DNA of 36,867 nt. It comes from Gammaproteobacteria bacterium. Its GTDB lineage: Bacteria > Pseudomonadota > Gammaproteobacteria > Pseudomonadales > Azotimanducaceae. The stretch covers positions 12,907 to 49,773 of the forward strand of contig VXSY01000069.1 of NCBI GenBank assembly GCA_009837725.1. The letters run 5' to 3'. Positions 1 to 11,314 of the stretch are shown here, piece after piece. The notes below the pieces were generated by a model. It ran no database searches and had not been told where the DNA came from. It saw only the letters and a list, made by a program, of their open reading frames with translations. The position numbers and the translations under genes were made by a program. How positions within the stretch are numbered: position 1 is the stretch's first letter; every line of letters begins with the position of its first letter.

Positions 1-13
1 CAAACCGTCCATG

Positions 14-1852
14 TCATCCACTTCGGCGTCCAGCCGGTTTCTTACCCTGAATCTCGAATAGCGCCGCGAGTTGCTCCGTCATTGCGCCGCCGAGTTGTTC
101 GGCGTCGGTGATCGTAACCGCGCGTTTGTAGTGGTGGGTTACGTCGTGGCCGATGCCGATGGCGATGAGTTCCACCGGGGAGCGGTTTTCGATTTGGTCG
201 ATGGCGTACTTGAGGTGGGCTTCGAGGTAGCTCGAGGGGTTCACGAGCAGAGTCGAGTTGTCCACGGGCAGGCCGTCGGAGATCACCATGAGCACGCGGC
301 GTTCTTCCGCCCGCGTGACGAGGCGGTTGTGCGCCCAGATGAGGGCTTCGCCGTCGATGTTCTCCTTCAGGAGTTCCTCGCGCATCATGAGGCCCAGGTT
401 GCGACGGGCGCGACGCCAGGTGTCGTCGGCGGCCTTGTAGACGATGTGCCGAAGGTCGTTCAGGCGGCCCGGGTTGGCTGGCTTGCCGGCGTTGATCCAC
501 TCCTCGCGGGACTGTCCGCCGCGCCAGGCGCGGGTGGTAAAGCCGAGGATTTCGACGCGCACGGAGCAGCGTTCGAGGGTGCGGCCCAGGATGTCGGCGC
601 ACACCGCCGCGATGGTGATGGAGCGGCCGCGCATGGAGCCGGAGCTGTCGATCAGCATCGTCACCACGGTGTCGCGGAACTTGGTCTCCTTCTCCTGCTT
701 GAAGGCGAGCGGGTTCATGGGATCGATCACCACCTGCGGCAGGCGCGACGTGTCGAGGATTCCCTCGTCGAGATCGAAGTGCCAGGAGCGGTTTTGTTTC
801 GCGAGCAGGCGGCGCTGGAGCCGGTTGGCGAGCTTTGAGGTGGCGTATTGCAGCGGGATGAGCTGCTGGTCGAGCAGGCTGCGAAGGCGGGCCAGTTCGT
901 CCGGTTCGCAGAGTTCCTCGGCCTTCACCACCTCGTCGAACTCGACGGTGAACGGCTCGTAGTTGGCGTCCACGCGAATGCGCCCGTGTTCGTCCGGAGC
1001 GAAGTCGGGGGCCTCCTCGGGATCGGTTTCCGCGCCGAGCTCGGTCATGTCCATGTCGGCGTCCATTTCCACCGTGGTGGACTCCCCCTCGCCGTCCTCC
1101 TCGCCGAGCGAGTCCTCGTCGAGCATCACGTCTTCGGGGGCGAACTCGGCCTCCGGTTCGGCGTCCTCGTCCATGGTTTCCATGTCTTGGTCGTTGTCGC
1201 CGAGCTCGGGCTGATCCTCGAACTCGGCGGCAAAGCCGAGTTCGGACATGAGCGAGCGGCAGCGACGAGCGAAGCCGCCTTGATCGGCGACCACGTCCCT
1301 GAGGGCCGCGATGTGCTCGCCAGCGCGCTCGTCCACGTAGTCGCGCCAGAAACGCACCACGTTCTCGGCGGAAGGCGGCAACGGGCGGCCCGTGAGCTGC
1401 TGGCGGACGATGAGACCGACCGCGATGCTGAGCGGTGCTTCCGTCTCCGCCGTCACGGTGTCGAAGTTGGCCTGCTGGCAGAGCGCCTCCAGAGAGGCTT
1501 CGAGGTTCTGCGCAACCCCCTCCATGCGCATGGAGCCAATGGAGGCGATGCGCGCGTCCTCCACCCACTGGAACATCTCTTGAGCGGGCCCCGCCTTCGG
1601 TGCGTTCTGCCGATGCACGCCTTCGTCGTGATAGCGCAGCTTCAGGGCGAACTCGTCGCCTACGCCTCGGATGGCGTTGAGTTCCGCTTCGGAGCAACCC
1701 ACGCGCGGCAGCGGCACGTGGATATTGTTGCCGCGCGCAGACGGATTGCCCTTGCCGAAGGAAACATCGAGCTCGTCGTTCTCGGCCAGCGCGCGCATGG
1801 TGGCGGTGGTGGCGCGCTTGTAGGTCTCGATGGGCAGGTCGTCGTCGCTCAT
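14..1852 (-). CDS. cobT: Cobaltochelatase subunit CobT (VWA domain)
   Basis: CobT is the large VWA subunit of the aerobic, ATP-dependent cobaltochelatase CobNST, which inserts cobalt into hydrogenobyrinic acid a,c-diamide in the cytoplasm. The 612-aa product has a helical N-terminal region, a very acidic linker at about residues 225-295 and a C-terminal von Willebrand A domain. Its MIDAS motif DSSGS starts at D402 and a later ISDG supplies another metal-site residue. I chose the ATG at 1852 over a TTG at 1870 because the N-terminus [14 protein letters not shown] reads like CobT and leaves 21 nt after cobS, as expected in one operon. The third subunit, CobN, is not in the window. One base beyond the stop, an ATG at position 12 on the same strand may open another gene outside the window. 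Length is close to classical CobT (about 630 aa). Confidence 0.95.
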   Translation of the reverse strand: MSDDDLPIETYKRATTATMRALAENDELDVSFGKGNPSARGNNIHVPLPRVGCSEAELNAIRGVGDEFALKLRYHDEGVHRQNAPKAGPAQEMFQWVEDARIASIGSMRMEGVAQNLEASLEALCQQANFDTVTAETEAPLSIAVGLIVRQQLTGRPLPPSAENVVRFWRDYVDERAGEHIAALRDVVADQGGFARRCRSLMSELGFAAEFEDQPELGDNDQDMETMDEDAEPEAEFAPEDVMLDEDSLGEEDGEGESTTVEMDADMDMTELGAETDPEEAPDFAPDEHGRIRVDANYEPFTVEFDEVVKAEELCEPDELARLRSLLDQQLIPLQYATSKLANRLQRRLLAKQNRSWHFDLDEGILDTSRLPQVVIDPMNPLAFKQEKETKFRDTVVTMLIDSSGSMRGRSITIAAVCADILGRTLERCSVRVEILGFTTRAWRGGQSREEWINAGKPANPGRLNDLRHIVYKAADDTWRRARRNLGLMMREELLKENIDGEALIWAHNRLVTRAEERRVLMVISDGLPVDNSTLLVNPSSYLEAHLKYAIDQIENRSPVELIAIGIGHDVTHHYKRAVTITDAEQLGGAMTEQLAALFEIQGKKPAGRRSG

Positions 1853-1873
1853 GGCTGGATCATGCCCCAAGGT

Positions 1874-2872
1874 TCACGACTTCAGGGTGATGCCGCGCGT
1901 GGCGTCGCCAAGGTCCTCTCCGAGGCAGCGCTGGTAGTACTCGGCGACGATGGGGCGTTCGAGTTCGTCGCACTTGTTCAGGAACGACACCCGGAAGCCA
2001 AAGCCGACGTCGTTGAAGATGTCGGCGTTCTCGGCCCAGGTGAGCACGGTGCGCGGCGACATGACGACCGAGATGTCGCCGTTGATGAAGCCCTTGCGGG
2101 TGAGGTCTGCCACCGCCACCATCGACGCAATCATGCGACGGCCTTCGTCGTGGTCCTGCCACGCCTTGGCCTTGCCGTAGACGATGTCGACTTCCATGTC
2201 GTGCGGCAGGTAGTTGAGCGTGGTGACGATGTTCCAGCGGTCCATCTGCCCCTGGTTGATCTGCTGCGTGCCGTGGTAGAGACCGGTGGTGTCGCCGAGG
2301 CCGACGGTGTTCGTCGTGGAGAAAAGGCGAAACGCTGCGTGCGGGGTGACGATGCGGTTCTGGTCCAAGAGCGTCAGCTTGCCCTCCACCTCCAACACGC
2401 GCTGGATGACGAACATGACATCGGGGCGCCCCGCGTCGTATTCGTCGAATACCAGCGCGGTCGGGTGCTGGAGCGCCCACGGCAGGATGCCTTCGCGGAA
2501 GGTGGTGACCTGCTGGCCGTCCTCGATGACGATGGCGTCCTTGCCGACCAGATCAATGCGGCTGATGTGGCTGTCGAGATTGACACGGATGCAGGGCCAG
2601 TTGAGCCGCGCCGCGACCTGCTCGATGTGGGTGGACTTGCCGGTGCCGTGATAGCCCTGGATCATCACCCGGCGGTTGTGGGCGAAGCCGGCAAGGATGG
2701 CGAGCGTCGTGTCCGGATCGAAGCGGTAGTCGTCGTCGATTTCGGGCACATGCTCCGTGCGCCGGCGGAAAGACGGCACGGTCAGGTCTTGGTCCAAGCC
2801 GAAGGACTCCCGCACATTCACGGTGGAGTCGGGCAGCATGTCCGGGGAAAGGGTCGAGTCGTGGACGTTCAT
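1874..2872 (-). CDS. cobS: Cobaltochelatase subunit CobS (AAA+ ATPase)
   Basis: CobS is the AAA+ ATPase subunit of cobaltochelatase; it forms a ring with CobT and drives cobalt insertion by CobN. The 332-aa product has a Walker A motif GYHGTGKS at residues 73-80, a Walker B motif LVFDEYD and a sensor-like FSTTNT. The N-terminus carries a conserved-looking [12 protein letters not shown] segment. The ATG at 2872 gives the usual CobS length; the frame stays open to 2947, but that extension has no family resemblance and crosses the divergent gene. cobS lies directly upstream of cobT on the same strand, and the first base of its reading frame is 67 bp from the start of a divergent histidine phosphatase. 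Confidence 0.95.
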   Translation of the reverse strand: MNVHDSTLSPDMLPDSTVNVRESFGLDQDLTVPSFRRRTEHVPEIDDDYRFDPDTTLAILAGFAHNRRVMIQGYHGTGKSTHIEQVAARLNWPCIRVNLDSHISRIDLVGKDAIVIEDGQQVTTFREGILPWALQHPTALVFDEYDAGRPDVMFVIQRVLEVEGKLTLLDQNRIVTPHAAFRLFSTTNTVGLGDTTGLYHGTQQINQGQMDRWNIVTTLNYLPHDMEVDIVYGKAKAWQDHDEGRRMIASMVAVADLTRKGFINGDISVVMSPRTVLTWAENADIFNDVGFGFRVSFLNKCDELERPIVAEYYQRCLGEDLGDATRGITLKS

Positions 2873-2939
2873 TGAGTGGCGTCGGCGGGGCAAAACGCCG
2901 CATTGTACGGCTTTTGGCAGGCAACAAGCGGGAGGAGAT

Positions 2940-3494
2940 GTGGCCACGATCTACATGGTGCGACATGGCAGGGCGGCAGCCGGGTTCGGTGCACACCGCG
3001 ACCCTGGGCTCGATGATGTCGGCCGGGAGCAGTCCATCAAGGCCGCTCGGGAACTGGCGCGAATGGTGCCTCAGGCGGTGCCCGTGTTCACGAGCCCGCT
3101 GGCGCGCACGCGGGAAACCGCGACGCCACTCGTCGCCATGTGGGAGGTCGAGCCGACTGTGGAAGAGCGCATCGCCGAGATCCCCTCGCCGACGACCGAC
3201 CTCAAAGAACGCGCCGCCTGGCTGCGCGCCGTGATGCGCGGCAAGTGGACCGATCTCGAGCCGTCTCTTCTCGAGTGGCGCCAGGCCATGGTCGCCTGGG
3301 CGCTCGCGCAAGAAACGAACGCCGTCGCATTCAGCCACTTCATCGCCATCAACGTACTGGTGGGAGCCGCCACGAATGCCGAAGACCTCATCACCTTTGC
3401 CCCGGACAACGGCTCCATCACGCGCCTGGACAACGCCGGCGGTGCGCTGAAGCTGGTGGAACTCGGTCAGCAGGCGCAGACACGGGTGAACTGA
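2940..3494 (+). CDS. Histidine phosphatase family protein
   Basis: This 184-aa protein belongs to the histidine phosphatase (phosphoglycerate mutase-like) superfamily. The phospho-acceptor motif is MVRHG with H9; the second arginine is in [10 protein letters not shown], the acid in RIAEIP and the second histidine in FSHFIAIN. I start at GTG 2940 because GGGAGGAG lies just upstream and the family begins only a few residues before RHG; the ATG at 2955 is an alternative. The frame is open further upstream, but that part overlaps cobS on the other strand. Substrate is unknown. CobC, the alpha-ribazole phosphatase of cobalamin synthesis, is in the same superfamily and cobS is the divergent neighbour, but nothing seen here separates CobC from other members. 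Confidence 0.85.
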   Translation: MATIYMVRHGRAAAGFGAHRDPGLDDVGREQSIKAARELARMVPQAVPVFTSPLARTRETATPLVAMWEVEPTVEERIAEIPSPTTDLKERAAWLRAVMRGKWTDLEPSLLEWRQAMVAWALAQETNAVAFSHFIAINVLVGAATNAEDLITFAPDNGSITRLDNAGGALKLVELGQQAQTRVN

Positions 3495-3550
3495 AGCGGC
3501 CCTGCTCGGGTCTCCTGGTGCGCCCATCACCGAACTTGACCAAGGTCCAG

Positions 3551-4057
3551 TCAAAGCTCCCCGACGTCCGCCGAGGCGATGTACTGCCCGAAGCTCTCGC
3601 ACCAGATGGTGATGGCGCGCGTGCTGTCGAAGTCCGCTGCGGATGCGGCATAGACCTGCGAACCGGTGAAGCTCTTGAGCTTGGCAAGCCGGTGGCGCCC
3701 ACCGTCCGCTTCGAAGTCCGCCTCATCGTCGATCCCGCCGCGGGCGTTCAGGTAAACCCAGAAATTCGGCCCCGGCCCCACCTCGAAGTCCGCCTGCAAC
3801 TCGATCAGCACATTGCCGTCGTCGGCACGGAACGCGCGCAAGCCCCCACGCCCCCAATGCGCCGCGTCCTGTCCCGACACACCCTCCCGAAAGCGCGCAT
3901 CGACCAACGGCTCGACCTCGCGCCCTGCCATCGCCGCCACGGTCTCGTTCACGGCCGCTGGCGGAAACAGGAACGGAAACGCCAGCAGCATCCCGCCAGC
4001 ACCGGCAACGATGCCAAGCACGCCGCCCAAGAAGAAACCGATCATCGCCTTTGTCAT
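3551..4057 (-). CDS. Membrane-anchored DM13 domain protein
   Basis: The 168-aa product starts with a hydrophobic segment (about residues 5-33) that could be a signal anchor or uncleaved signal peptide. The remainder matches the DM13 domain pattern: a GRGGLRAFR strand, the motif FEVGPGPNFWVYLN, then LAKLKSFTGSQVYAA and the ending AITIWCESFGQYIASADV. The cysteine in IWCESF is the conserved DM13 cysteine. DM13 domains have been proposed to take part in redox or electron transfer at the cell surface; no role is established for single-domain bacterial forms. The gene converges with the histidine phosphatase and is divergent from the 4252 gene. Family assignment is by motif recognition only. Confidence 0.75.
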   Translation of the reverse strand: MTKAMIGFFLGGVLGIVAGAGGMLLAFPFLFPPAAVNETVAAMAGREVEPLVDARFREGVSGQDAAHWGRGGLRAFRADDGNVLIELQADFEVGPGPNFWVYLNARGGIDDEADFEADGGRHRLAKLKSFTGSQVYAASAADFDSTRAITIWCESFGQYIASADVGEL

Positions 4058-4185
4058 CGATTCGCTCCGCTCATTGGTCGTGTCCGATAGAAGTCAAGCA
4101 CCGTATCGACACCACCGGCAACCCTCACCCACTTCCAAAACCACGTTCTGCGGGACCAAAACGAACATAAAAGCTCAAAACCACA

Positions 4186-4214
4186 TTTACATTTTTAGCT
4201 TTTTACGTTAAAGT
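4186..4214 (+). promoter_or_regulatory. Candidate sigma70-type promoter for the 4252 gene
   Basis: In an unusually AT-rich patch for this window, TTTACA (4186-4191) and TAAAGT (4209-4214) resemble -35 and -10 boxes separated by 17 bp. The downstream gene starts at 4252 with GGAAGGAAG as a possible ribosome binding site. This is a pattern match only. Confidence 0.4.
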
Positions 4215-4251
4215 TCCCGAGGCAACTCGCAACCGGGAAGGAAGCCCACCA

Positions 4252-5301
4252 ATGAAGACACCGCTCGCAGATCTCATGCGCGACTTCGAGCAAGCGCTCC
4301 AAGGCGCGTCGTCAATTCACCCAACCGCAAAGGGCTTGGTTAGGACGGCGCTGCCCGAGCGGCTCGAGCGTTACTTCCGGCTACCGGAGAATCGGGACCA
4401 CCGCGGCGTCAGGTCTCACGTAAAGCGGCACGCCGAAACGACGGTCAAGCAGCTAACTCGCGCCGCCCGTTACGCCGACGATCACCCGGACGCCAACATT
4501 CGCAGCCGCGCCAAGGAACTGGTGCGCTCGGTGACGAAGCTGTGCTTTGAGGACCTCGCACTAGCCGCGAGCCGTTTCATCGGGCGCGTAAACAAGGTTG
4601 GCCACCGTCGGCGAGAGCGCGAGCGACACGCAGAGCGGAATACGTGGGTAATCGCACGGAACGCCAAGCTCGTCGAGCTCAACTCTCTCGACCAGATCCA
4701 GCACGCCGGCCGAGTGCTTGGTCTTTGTGTGGCGGACCTCCTTTGGGCTCGCGATTACTATGAAGGCGTCAGGAGCGGTGACGCTCTTGTCCTTCGGTTC
4801 GATCGGCCTGATGGCCCAGCGGGCCTCTTACACCTAAAGCTGAAGAAAAAGTGCTTTGCCGAGGTCGATGGGCGTGGCCACGAACTGCTGAAGCTCAGTC
4901 GAACGGAGGCGCTCAATGTCATGCGCGAGTTTTGGGAGTGCGAGACGAGTGACATCGATGCGTTCACGCGAGTTGGCGCATTCCGTGAGTTTCTCGAAGG
5001 CACGCCCGCGCCCGTCAAGCTCCGCCAGGGTGACGTGGAAATGCGTGTTTGGCGGTTTCCTGATGCGGTAATCCTGTCCTTGCGAGATCGGGCGCAGGGA
5101 AGGACATGGTGGTGGTCCCGGTTCGAGTACGAAGGGCCGAGGTGGCGCGGCCGTGCCCCCGGCAGGTCCCTGCGACGCCGGCGACTCCGTGTTGTGGAAC
5201 GTCCCTTCGTTGAAGGGTGTCACCACACTGGTGCCTTGTCGTTGGGCGAGTTCCTGTCTTTGCTGCTCTCTTGCCCAGAACTGTACGAGGTCCTTGGATA
5301 G
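4252..5301 (+). CDS. Hypothetical protein, unrecognised 349 aa
   Basis: I do not recognise a family. The start ATG follows GGAAGGAAG. The N-terminal half (about residues 1-150) looks helical and highly charged, with many Arg, Lys and His residues. The middle (about 180-215) has an alternating pattern such as LVLRFDRP and LLHLKLKKKCF that suggests beta strands. A Trp-rich stretch, GRTWWWSRFE, lies near residue 285, followed by an Arg-rich segment. No signal peptide or membrane helix is evident, so a cytoplasmic protein is likely. Base composition and codon choice look less GC-biased than the flanking genes. The gene sits alone with its own likely promoter, just upstream of a VapB/VapC-like pair, which suggests an acquired island. 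The frame is long and uninterrupted, so I consider it a real gene. Confidence 0.6.
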   Translation: MKTPLADLMRDFEQALQGASSIHPTAKGLVRTALPERLERYFRLPENRDHRGVRSHVKRHAETTVKQLTRAARYADDHPDANIRSRAKELVRSVTKLCFEDLALAASRFIGRVNKVGHRRRERERHAERNTWVIARNAKLVELNSLDQIQHAGRVLGLCVADLLWARDYYEGVRSGDALVLRFDRPDGPAGLLHLKLKKKCFAEVDGRGHELLKLSRTEALNVMREFWECETSDIDAFTRVGAFREFLEGTPAPVKLRQGDVEMRVWRFPDAVILSLRDRAQGRTWWWSRFEYEGPRWRGRAPGRSLRRRRLRVVERPFVEGCHHTGALSLGEFLSLLLSCPELYEVLG

Positions 5302-5407
5302 TGCCTTGTGGGTCGACAGTGCGTCTTGACGGGCATTGCACCGTTCACGGCGGAATGGCTACGCTAGTCCTCACTGCCACCACTGTTGGAGTGACCGAGG
5401 AGGACCG

Positions 5408-5770
5408 GTGCGCAAGCCGCATGACGAGGAAAGGGACTCGCACTGGCGCGGGACGCCTGCCGAGCCTGTCAAGAGACTAAGCCTCAATCTGCCCGAGAGC
5501 CTGCATACCCGCTTCAAGACGGCTTGCAGCGCCACGAACCGGAAGATGACGACGGAGTTGCAGGCCTTGCTGCGCCGGCGAACCGAGGAGCTGGAAGTCG
5601 AAGCAGGATTGGCGGGCGAACCGCTCCACGCACGGGGCGCGAGCGCAAGCTTGTCCGAAGGGGCGTTGCGTCGCCTGAATGCGGTGGAACGGGCTCTTAC
5701 CCACAACTATCCGACCGCGGATATCGGGGACATGCTGGCAGACATCGAGCGCGGTCGTGATCTTCGTTGA
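5408..5770 (+). CDS. VapB-like antitoxin (ribbon-helix-helix)
   Basis: The 120-aa product is the likely antitoxin of a type II module with the PIN protein that follows. A ribbon-helix-helix DNA-binding segment is visible from about residue 22: KRLSLNLPESLHTRFK, then a second helix KMTTELQALLRRR. The C-terminal part, ending in [14 protein letters not shown], would wrap the toxin and is typical of VapB-class proteins. I chose GTG 5408 because GAGGAGG stands four bases upstream; the frame runs further up without a better start. Its stop overlaps the start of the PIN gene by 14 nt, which implies translational coupling. By analogy with known pairs it would repress its own promoter. Confidence 0.75.
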   Translation: MRKPHDEERDSHWRGTPAEPVKRLSLNLPESLHTRFKTACSATNRKMTTELQALLRRRTEELEVEAGLAGEPLHARGASASLSEGALRRLNAVERALTHNYPTADIGDMLADIERGRDLR

Positions 5771-6146
5771 CTCCAACGTTCCCATGTACCTCATCGGTGC
5801 ACCGCATCCAAATCGGGAGCGCATGGTGGAGTTCCTCCGGGGCAATCCCGAGGAGGAGTATGTGACGAGCGCTGAGGTGTATCAGGAGATCCTGCACCGG
5901 TACGTCGCCATTGATCGCCGCGATGCCAGCAGCCATGCCTTCGCACTTCTTGACGATCTGACGGTCCGCGTATTCGACATCACACGCGACGACGTTGGTG
6001 CCGCCGTGCGCCACGCCCTTGCGCATCCAGGTCTCTCGGCACGAGATTGTCTGCACCTTGCAGTGATGCTGTCGCGGGGAATCGAACAGATCGTCACATT
6101 CGATCGAGCGTTTGCCGGCGTTCCTGGCGTGACTGCACTGCCATAG
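5757..6146 (+). CDS. PIN-domain toxin, VapC-like ribonuclease
   Basis: The 129-aa product is a PIN-domain protein, most likely the toxin of a VapBC pair; such toxins are Mg-dependent RNases. The four acidic positions expected for a PIN active site are present: D5 in FVDSN, E40 in SAEVYQEI, D97 in [10 protein letters not shown] and D116 in VTFDRAF. The start is GTG 5757, inside the end of the antitoxin gene (14-nt overlap), giving the N-terminus MIFVDSN usual for PIN toxins. All key residues are intact, so the toxin is probably active unless bound by the upstream protein. The RNA target cannot be told from sequence. Confidence 0.85.
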   Translation: MIFVDSNVPMYLIGAPHPNRERMVEFLRGNPEEEYVTSAEVYQEILHRYVAIDRRDASSHAFALLDDLTVRVFDITRDDVGAAVRHALAHPGLSARDCLHLAVMLSRGIEQIVTFDRAFAGVPGVTALP

Positions 6147-6186
6147 CCGACACTCCCTCTGCGCAATGCGCCTGTATGCTGGTTTG

Positions 6187-8913
<2,727 letters not shown>

Positions 8914-8954
8914 CCAATTCCACCCCGCCGACGACGCGGTCGTTTCTGAAGGTT

Positions 8955-9824
8955 TCACCGCCACCGCTGCGGCTGCATGGCAATGCCGCCGAGGCGTTCG
9001 GTGAGGCGTTCGAACGCTTCGCGGTCCGCGCCTTGCCACTCGAGGTCCACAAGTCGCTCCGGGAGCGGTACGTCGCAATCGAGCGTTGCCAGGCGGCGGT
9101 ATAGCGCCGCCGCCTCCCGGTGTTCGTTCAGAGCCTTGGCGAGGCGAGGTGCGCCGCGCACCGCCGCCGGCCAATCGAACGCTGAGCGGGGGATCGCGTC
9201 TATGGTGCGGAAACGGTTCAGCAGGGTTGCTGCGGTCTTGGCGCCAAAGCCTGGGACGCCCGGAATGCCGTCGGCGGTGTCGCCCACGAGCGCGAGCCAA
9301 TCCGGGATGCATTCGGGATCAACGCCGTTCTTCTGTCGAACGCCGTCGGCGTCAATCACCTTGCGCCGCATCCGGTCCACCTGGACGATGCGATTGCCGA
9401 CGACAACCTGTCCCAGGTCCTTGTCCGGCGTCATGATGCGAACCTGATCGACGCCGTCACCCCAGCGGTGGGCCGCGGTGCCGAGGGCATCGTCCGCCTC
9501 GTGGGCGTCCATGGACCACACCACGATGCCGAGGGCGGCGGTTGCCTCTTCCACCAGATCCATCTGCGCAACCAAGGCCGGATCCATGCCGGCGCCGGTC
9601 TTGTAGCCATCGAAGAGATCGTTGCGGAACGACTCGATGGGACTGTCAAAGGCGACGGCGATGTGCGTGACAGCCTCTTCCGGATCGGCCAGCAGTCCGA
9701 GCAGGGAAGAGACGACCCCCAGCGTGCCCTTGACGTCCATACCGTCCGGCGCGATCCGGGTGGGACGCCGGGAGTAGTGCGCGCGGAAGAGTTCGTACGT
9801 GCCGTCGATCACATGCAGGCGCAT
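8955..9824 (-). CDS. Stand-alone 5'-3' exonuclease / flap nuclease
   Basis: The 289-aa product resembles the 5'-nuclease domain of DNA polymerase I without the polymerase, as in the Xni/ExoIX group. Visible features are the N-terminal metal-binding motif HVIDGTYELFRAHY, the helical arch region, VAFDSPIESFRNDLFDGYKTG, the acidic cluster in MDAHEADDALG, IMTPDKDLGQVV and the helix-hairpin-helix element GDTADGIPGVPGFGAKTAATLL. Such enzymes cleave 5' flaps and assist replication, repair and Okazaki-fragment processing. The acidic residues appear complete, so activity is expected. The gene converges with ppdK and is divergent from the Nudix gene (70 bp between the starts). Confidence 0.88.
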   Translation of the reverse strand: MRLHVIDGTYELFRAHYSRRPTRIAPDGMDVKGTLGVVSSLLGLLADPEEAVTHIAVAFDSPIESFRNDLFDGYKTGAGMDPALVAQMDLVEEATAALGIVVWSMDAHEADDALGTAAHRWGDGVDQVRIMTPDKDLGQVVVGNRIVQVDRMRRKVIDADGVRQKNGVDPECIPDWLALVGDTADGIPGVPGFGAKTAATLLNRFRTIDAIPRSAFDWPAAVRGAPRLAKALNEHREAAALYRRLATLDCDVPLPERLVDLEWQGADREAFERLTERLGGIAMQPQRWR

Positions 9825-9894
9825 CGTTGGTCAGCCTCATGGAACATCACCACAAGCGTACACTTCCCGCCTTCGGCCAGAACCCGAGGCGCCC

Positions 9895-10506
9895 ATGCCG
9901 CGCATCTCCTACTGCCCTCGCTGCGCAACCCAACTCGTCGTGCGCCATGACGGCGGCCGCGACCGCCAGGCCTGCCCGGATCGCGACTGCGGCTTCGTTT
10001 TCTTTGGCGACTTCTCCATCGGCTGCGCCGGCGTTGTCCTGCGCGAGGACGGCGGCGTGACCCGCGCGCTGCTCATCCAGCGGGGCCAGCCGCCTTACGC
10101 CGGCAGCTGGCAGCTCCCCGGCGGCTACGCGGAACACGATGAGCTGCTCACCACCGCGGTCGAGCGGGAAGTGCGCGAGGAGGCAGCCGTGGAGGCGCGC
10201 TTCCGCGACGTGGTGGGATTCCGGCACATGATCGTTGGCCCGAGCACGAACATCTACGTCGTCTGCCGGCTCGACTACGTGAGCGGCGAACCGGCGAGCG
10301 ACGGCGACGAGACCGCCGCCGCCGGCTTCTACTCGTTCGACGAGATGGAGTCCATGGAGGGCGTGCAGGGCATCTCCCGCTGGGGCATCCGCCATGCCCT
10401 GGAGTCGCACCCCGGCAGCGGCCTCAGCGTGGACGACAACGGCAGCGACAACCGCTGGCAGATGTTTGGGCTCACGGACGTGGACCCACGCCATTGGCGC
10501 GGATGA
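9895..10506 (+). CDS. Zinc-ribbon Nudix hydrolase
   Basis: The 203-aa product has an N-terminal zinc ribbon with C7, C10, C27 and C32, followed by a Nudix fold. The architecture resembles NADH pyrophosphatase-related and ADP-ribose type enzymes. The Nudix box runs from GGYAEHDE to REVREEAAV, so the metal-binding REVREE core is intact. The glycine normally near the end of the box (EExG) is alanine here. The substrate is unknown; a nucleoside diphosphate derivative is likely for the family. ATG 9895 begins the Cys-rich ribbon exactly and the upstream open frame is not conserved-looking. slyX follows within 2 nt, suggesting co-transcription. Confidence 0.87.
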   Translation: MPRISYCPRCATQLVVRHDGGRDRQACPDRDCGFVFFGDFSIGCAGVVLREDGGVTRALLIQRGQPPYAGSWQLPGGYAEHDELLTTAVEREVREEAAVEARFRDVVGFRHMIVGPSTNIYVVCRLDYVSGEPASDGDETAAAGFYSFDEMESMEGVQGISRWGIRHALESHPGSGLSVDDNGSDNRWQMFGLTDVDPRHWRG

Positions 10507-10507
10507 C

Positions 10508-10729
10508 TTGCCTTTGGACGACACCGAACATCGCCTGATCGATCTGGAATCCCGCTTTTCCTTTCAGGAGGAAACCATCCGCGAGCTCAGCGAGGCGCTT
10601 GTGCGGCAACAGCAGCGCATCGACCGGTTAGAAGCGTCGCTCAAGGTCGTGGCAGAGCAGGTGCAGCGGGCCGATGCGGGCGACGACGCACCGCAAATGC
10701 CGAAGGACGAGCGTCCGCCGCATTATTGA
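10508..10729 (+). CDS. slyX: SlyX family protein
   Basis: This 73-aa protein matches SlyX: DDTEHRLIDLESRFSFQEETI, then SEALVRQQQRIDRLE and a C-terminus ending in DERPPHY, characteristic of the family. It should form a short coiled coil; its cellular role is not established. No ATG exists in frame, so translation must begin at TTG 10508 or TTG 10514, immediately after the stop of the Nudix gene, which suggests coupled translation. SlyX is largely a proteobacterial family, one of the pointers to the host lineage. Confidence 0.88.
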   Translation: MPLDDTEHRLIDLESRFSFQEETIRELSEALVRQQQRIDRLEASLKVVAEQVQRADAGDDAPQMPKDERPPHY

Positions 10730-10811
10730 GGTGTCGGGGCGGTTGGAGTGCGCCAGGGATCTCTGCCCAGAGTGTCTGTGCAAGGAGCGCGCGCAGGCCC
10801 TCCCGTGTGAC

Positions 10812-11237
10812 CTATATCTTCGAATACTGCTCCTCAAACTCCCGTGCAAACGCCGCGTCGCGCATCCGCGGCATTTCGTCGCGCCACCAGACCGCCAGCT
10901 CCTTCATGGGAAAGCGTCGGCCTGGGCAGGTGGTCCGACGGCCGCCGCGCACCTGCCGATGGGCGCCAAGTTCCACGGCCGGGTAGCGGCGCTTGAGCCG
11001 GAGCAGCAGGTCTCTGAGTGCCGCGAGTTGCGCCTCGGACGGCAGCGCCTCGTCGAAGTCCCCTGCCACCGCCACCGCGACGCTGCTCGGGTGCTGCCCA
11101 CGCAGACCCTCCGCAAGCATGGGCACCACGGCACCCTCGCTCGAGACGCAGTAGTGGAAGCCGCCGTCGGTGCAGGCGGTGTGGTGCAGCAGCACGAACT
11201 TCACGGCGCCACGCCGCGGCGCGTCTGTGGATGCCAT
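10812..11237 (-). CDS. Compact PGRP/Amidase_2-like N-acetylmuramoyl-L-alanine amidase
   Basis: The 141-aa product has the zinc-ligand pattern of the amidase_2/PGRP family: the motif LLHHT (H18/H19), the histidine in GAHRQVRG (H93) and the cysteine in TTCPG (C104). Such enzymes cut the bond between N-acetylmuramate and L-alanine in peptidoglycan. The usual segment between HHT and the FHYCVSSEG strand is almost absent, making it shorter than typical PGRPs (about 160-180 aa). There is no signal peptide, so it would act in the cytoplasm, for instance on recycled muropeptides. I prefer ATG 11237, preceded by the purine-rich GGGAGAGGA, over ATG 11270. It is divergent from the LarA-like gene. Confidence 0.72.
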   Translation of the reverse strand: MASTDAPRRGAVKFVLLHHTACTDGGFHYCVSSEGAVVPMLAEGLRGQHPSSVAVAVAGDFDEALPSEAQLAALRDLLLRLKRRYPAVELGAHRQVRGGRRTTCPGRRFPMKELAVWWRDEMPRMRDAAFAREFEEQYSKI

Positions 11238-11314
11238 CGGCTTGCGTCCTCTCCCCTCCCGGATCCCCATTGTCCACCGTCGTCACGGCGAGGATTCATG
11301 GATAATCTCAGCCA

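Noticed and set aside
848-2875. 675-aa plus-strand open frame opposite cobS and cobT
   Set aside because: It is the antisense shadow of two strongly recognised genes; its sequence is His/Val/Arg-rich low complexity with no family likeness.
5326-5365. Promoter for the VapB-like gene (TTGACG and TACGCT)
   Set aside because: The spacing of 28 bp is too long and the second box is weak.
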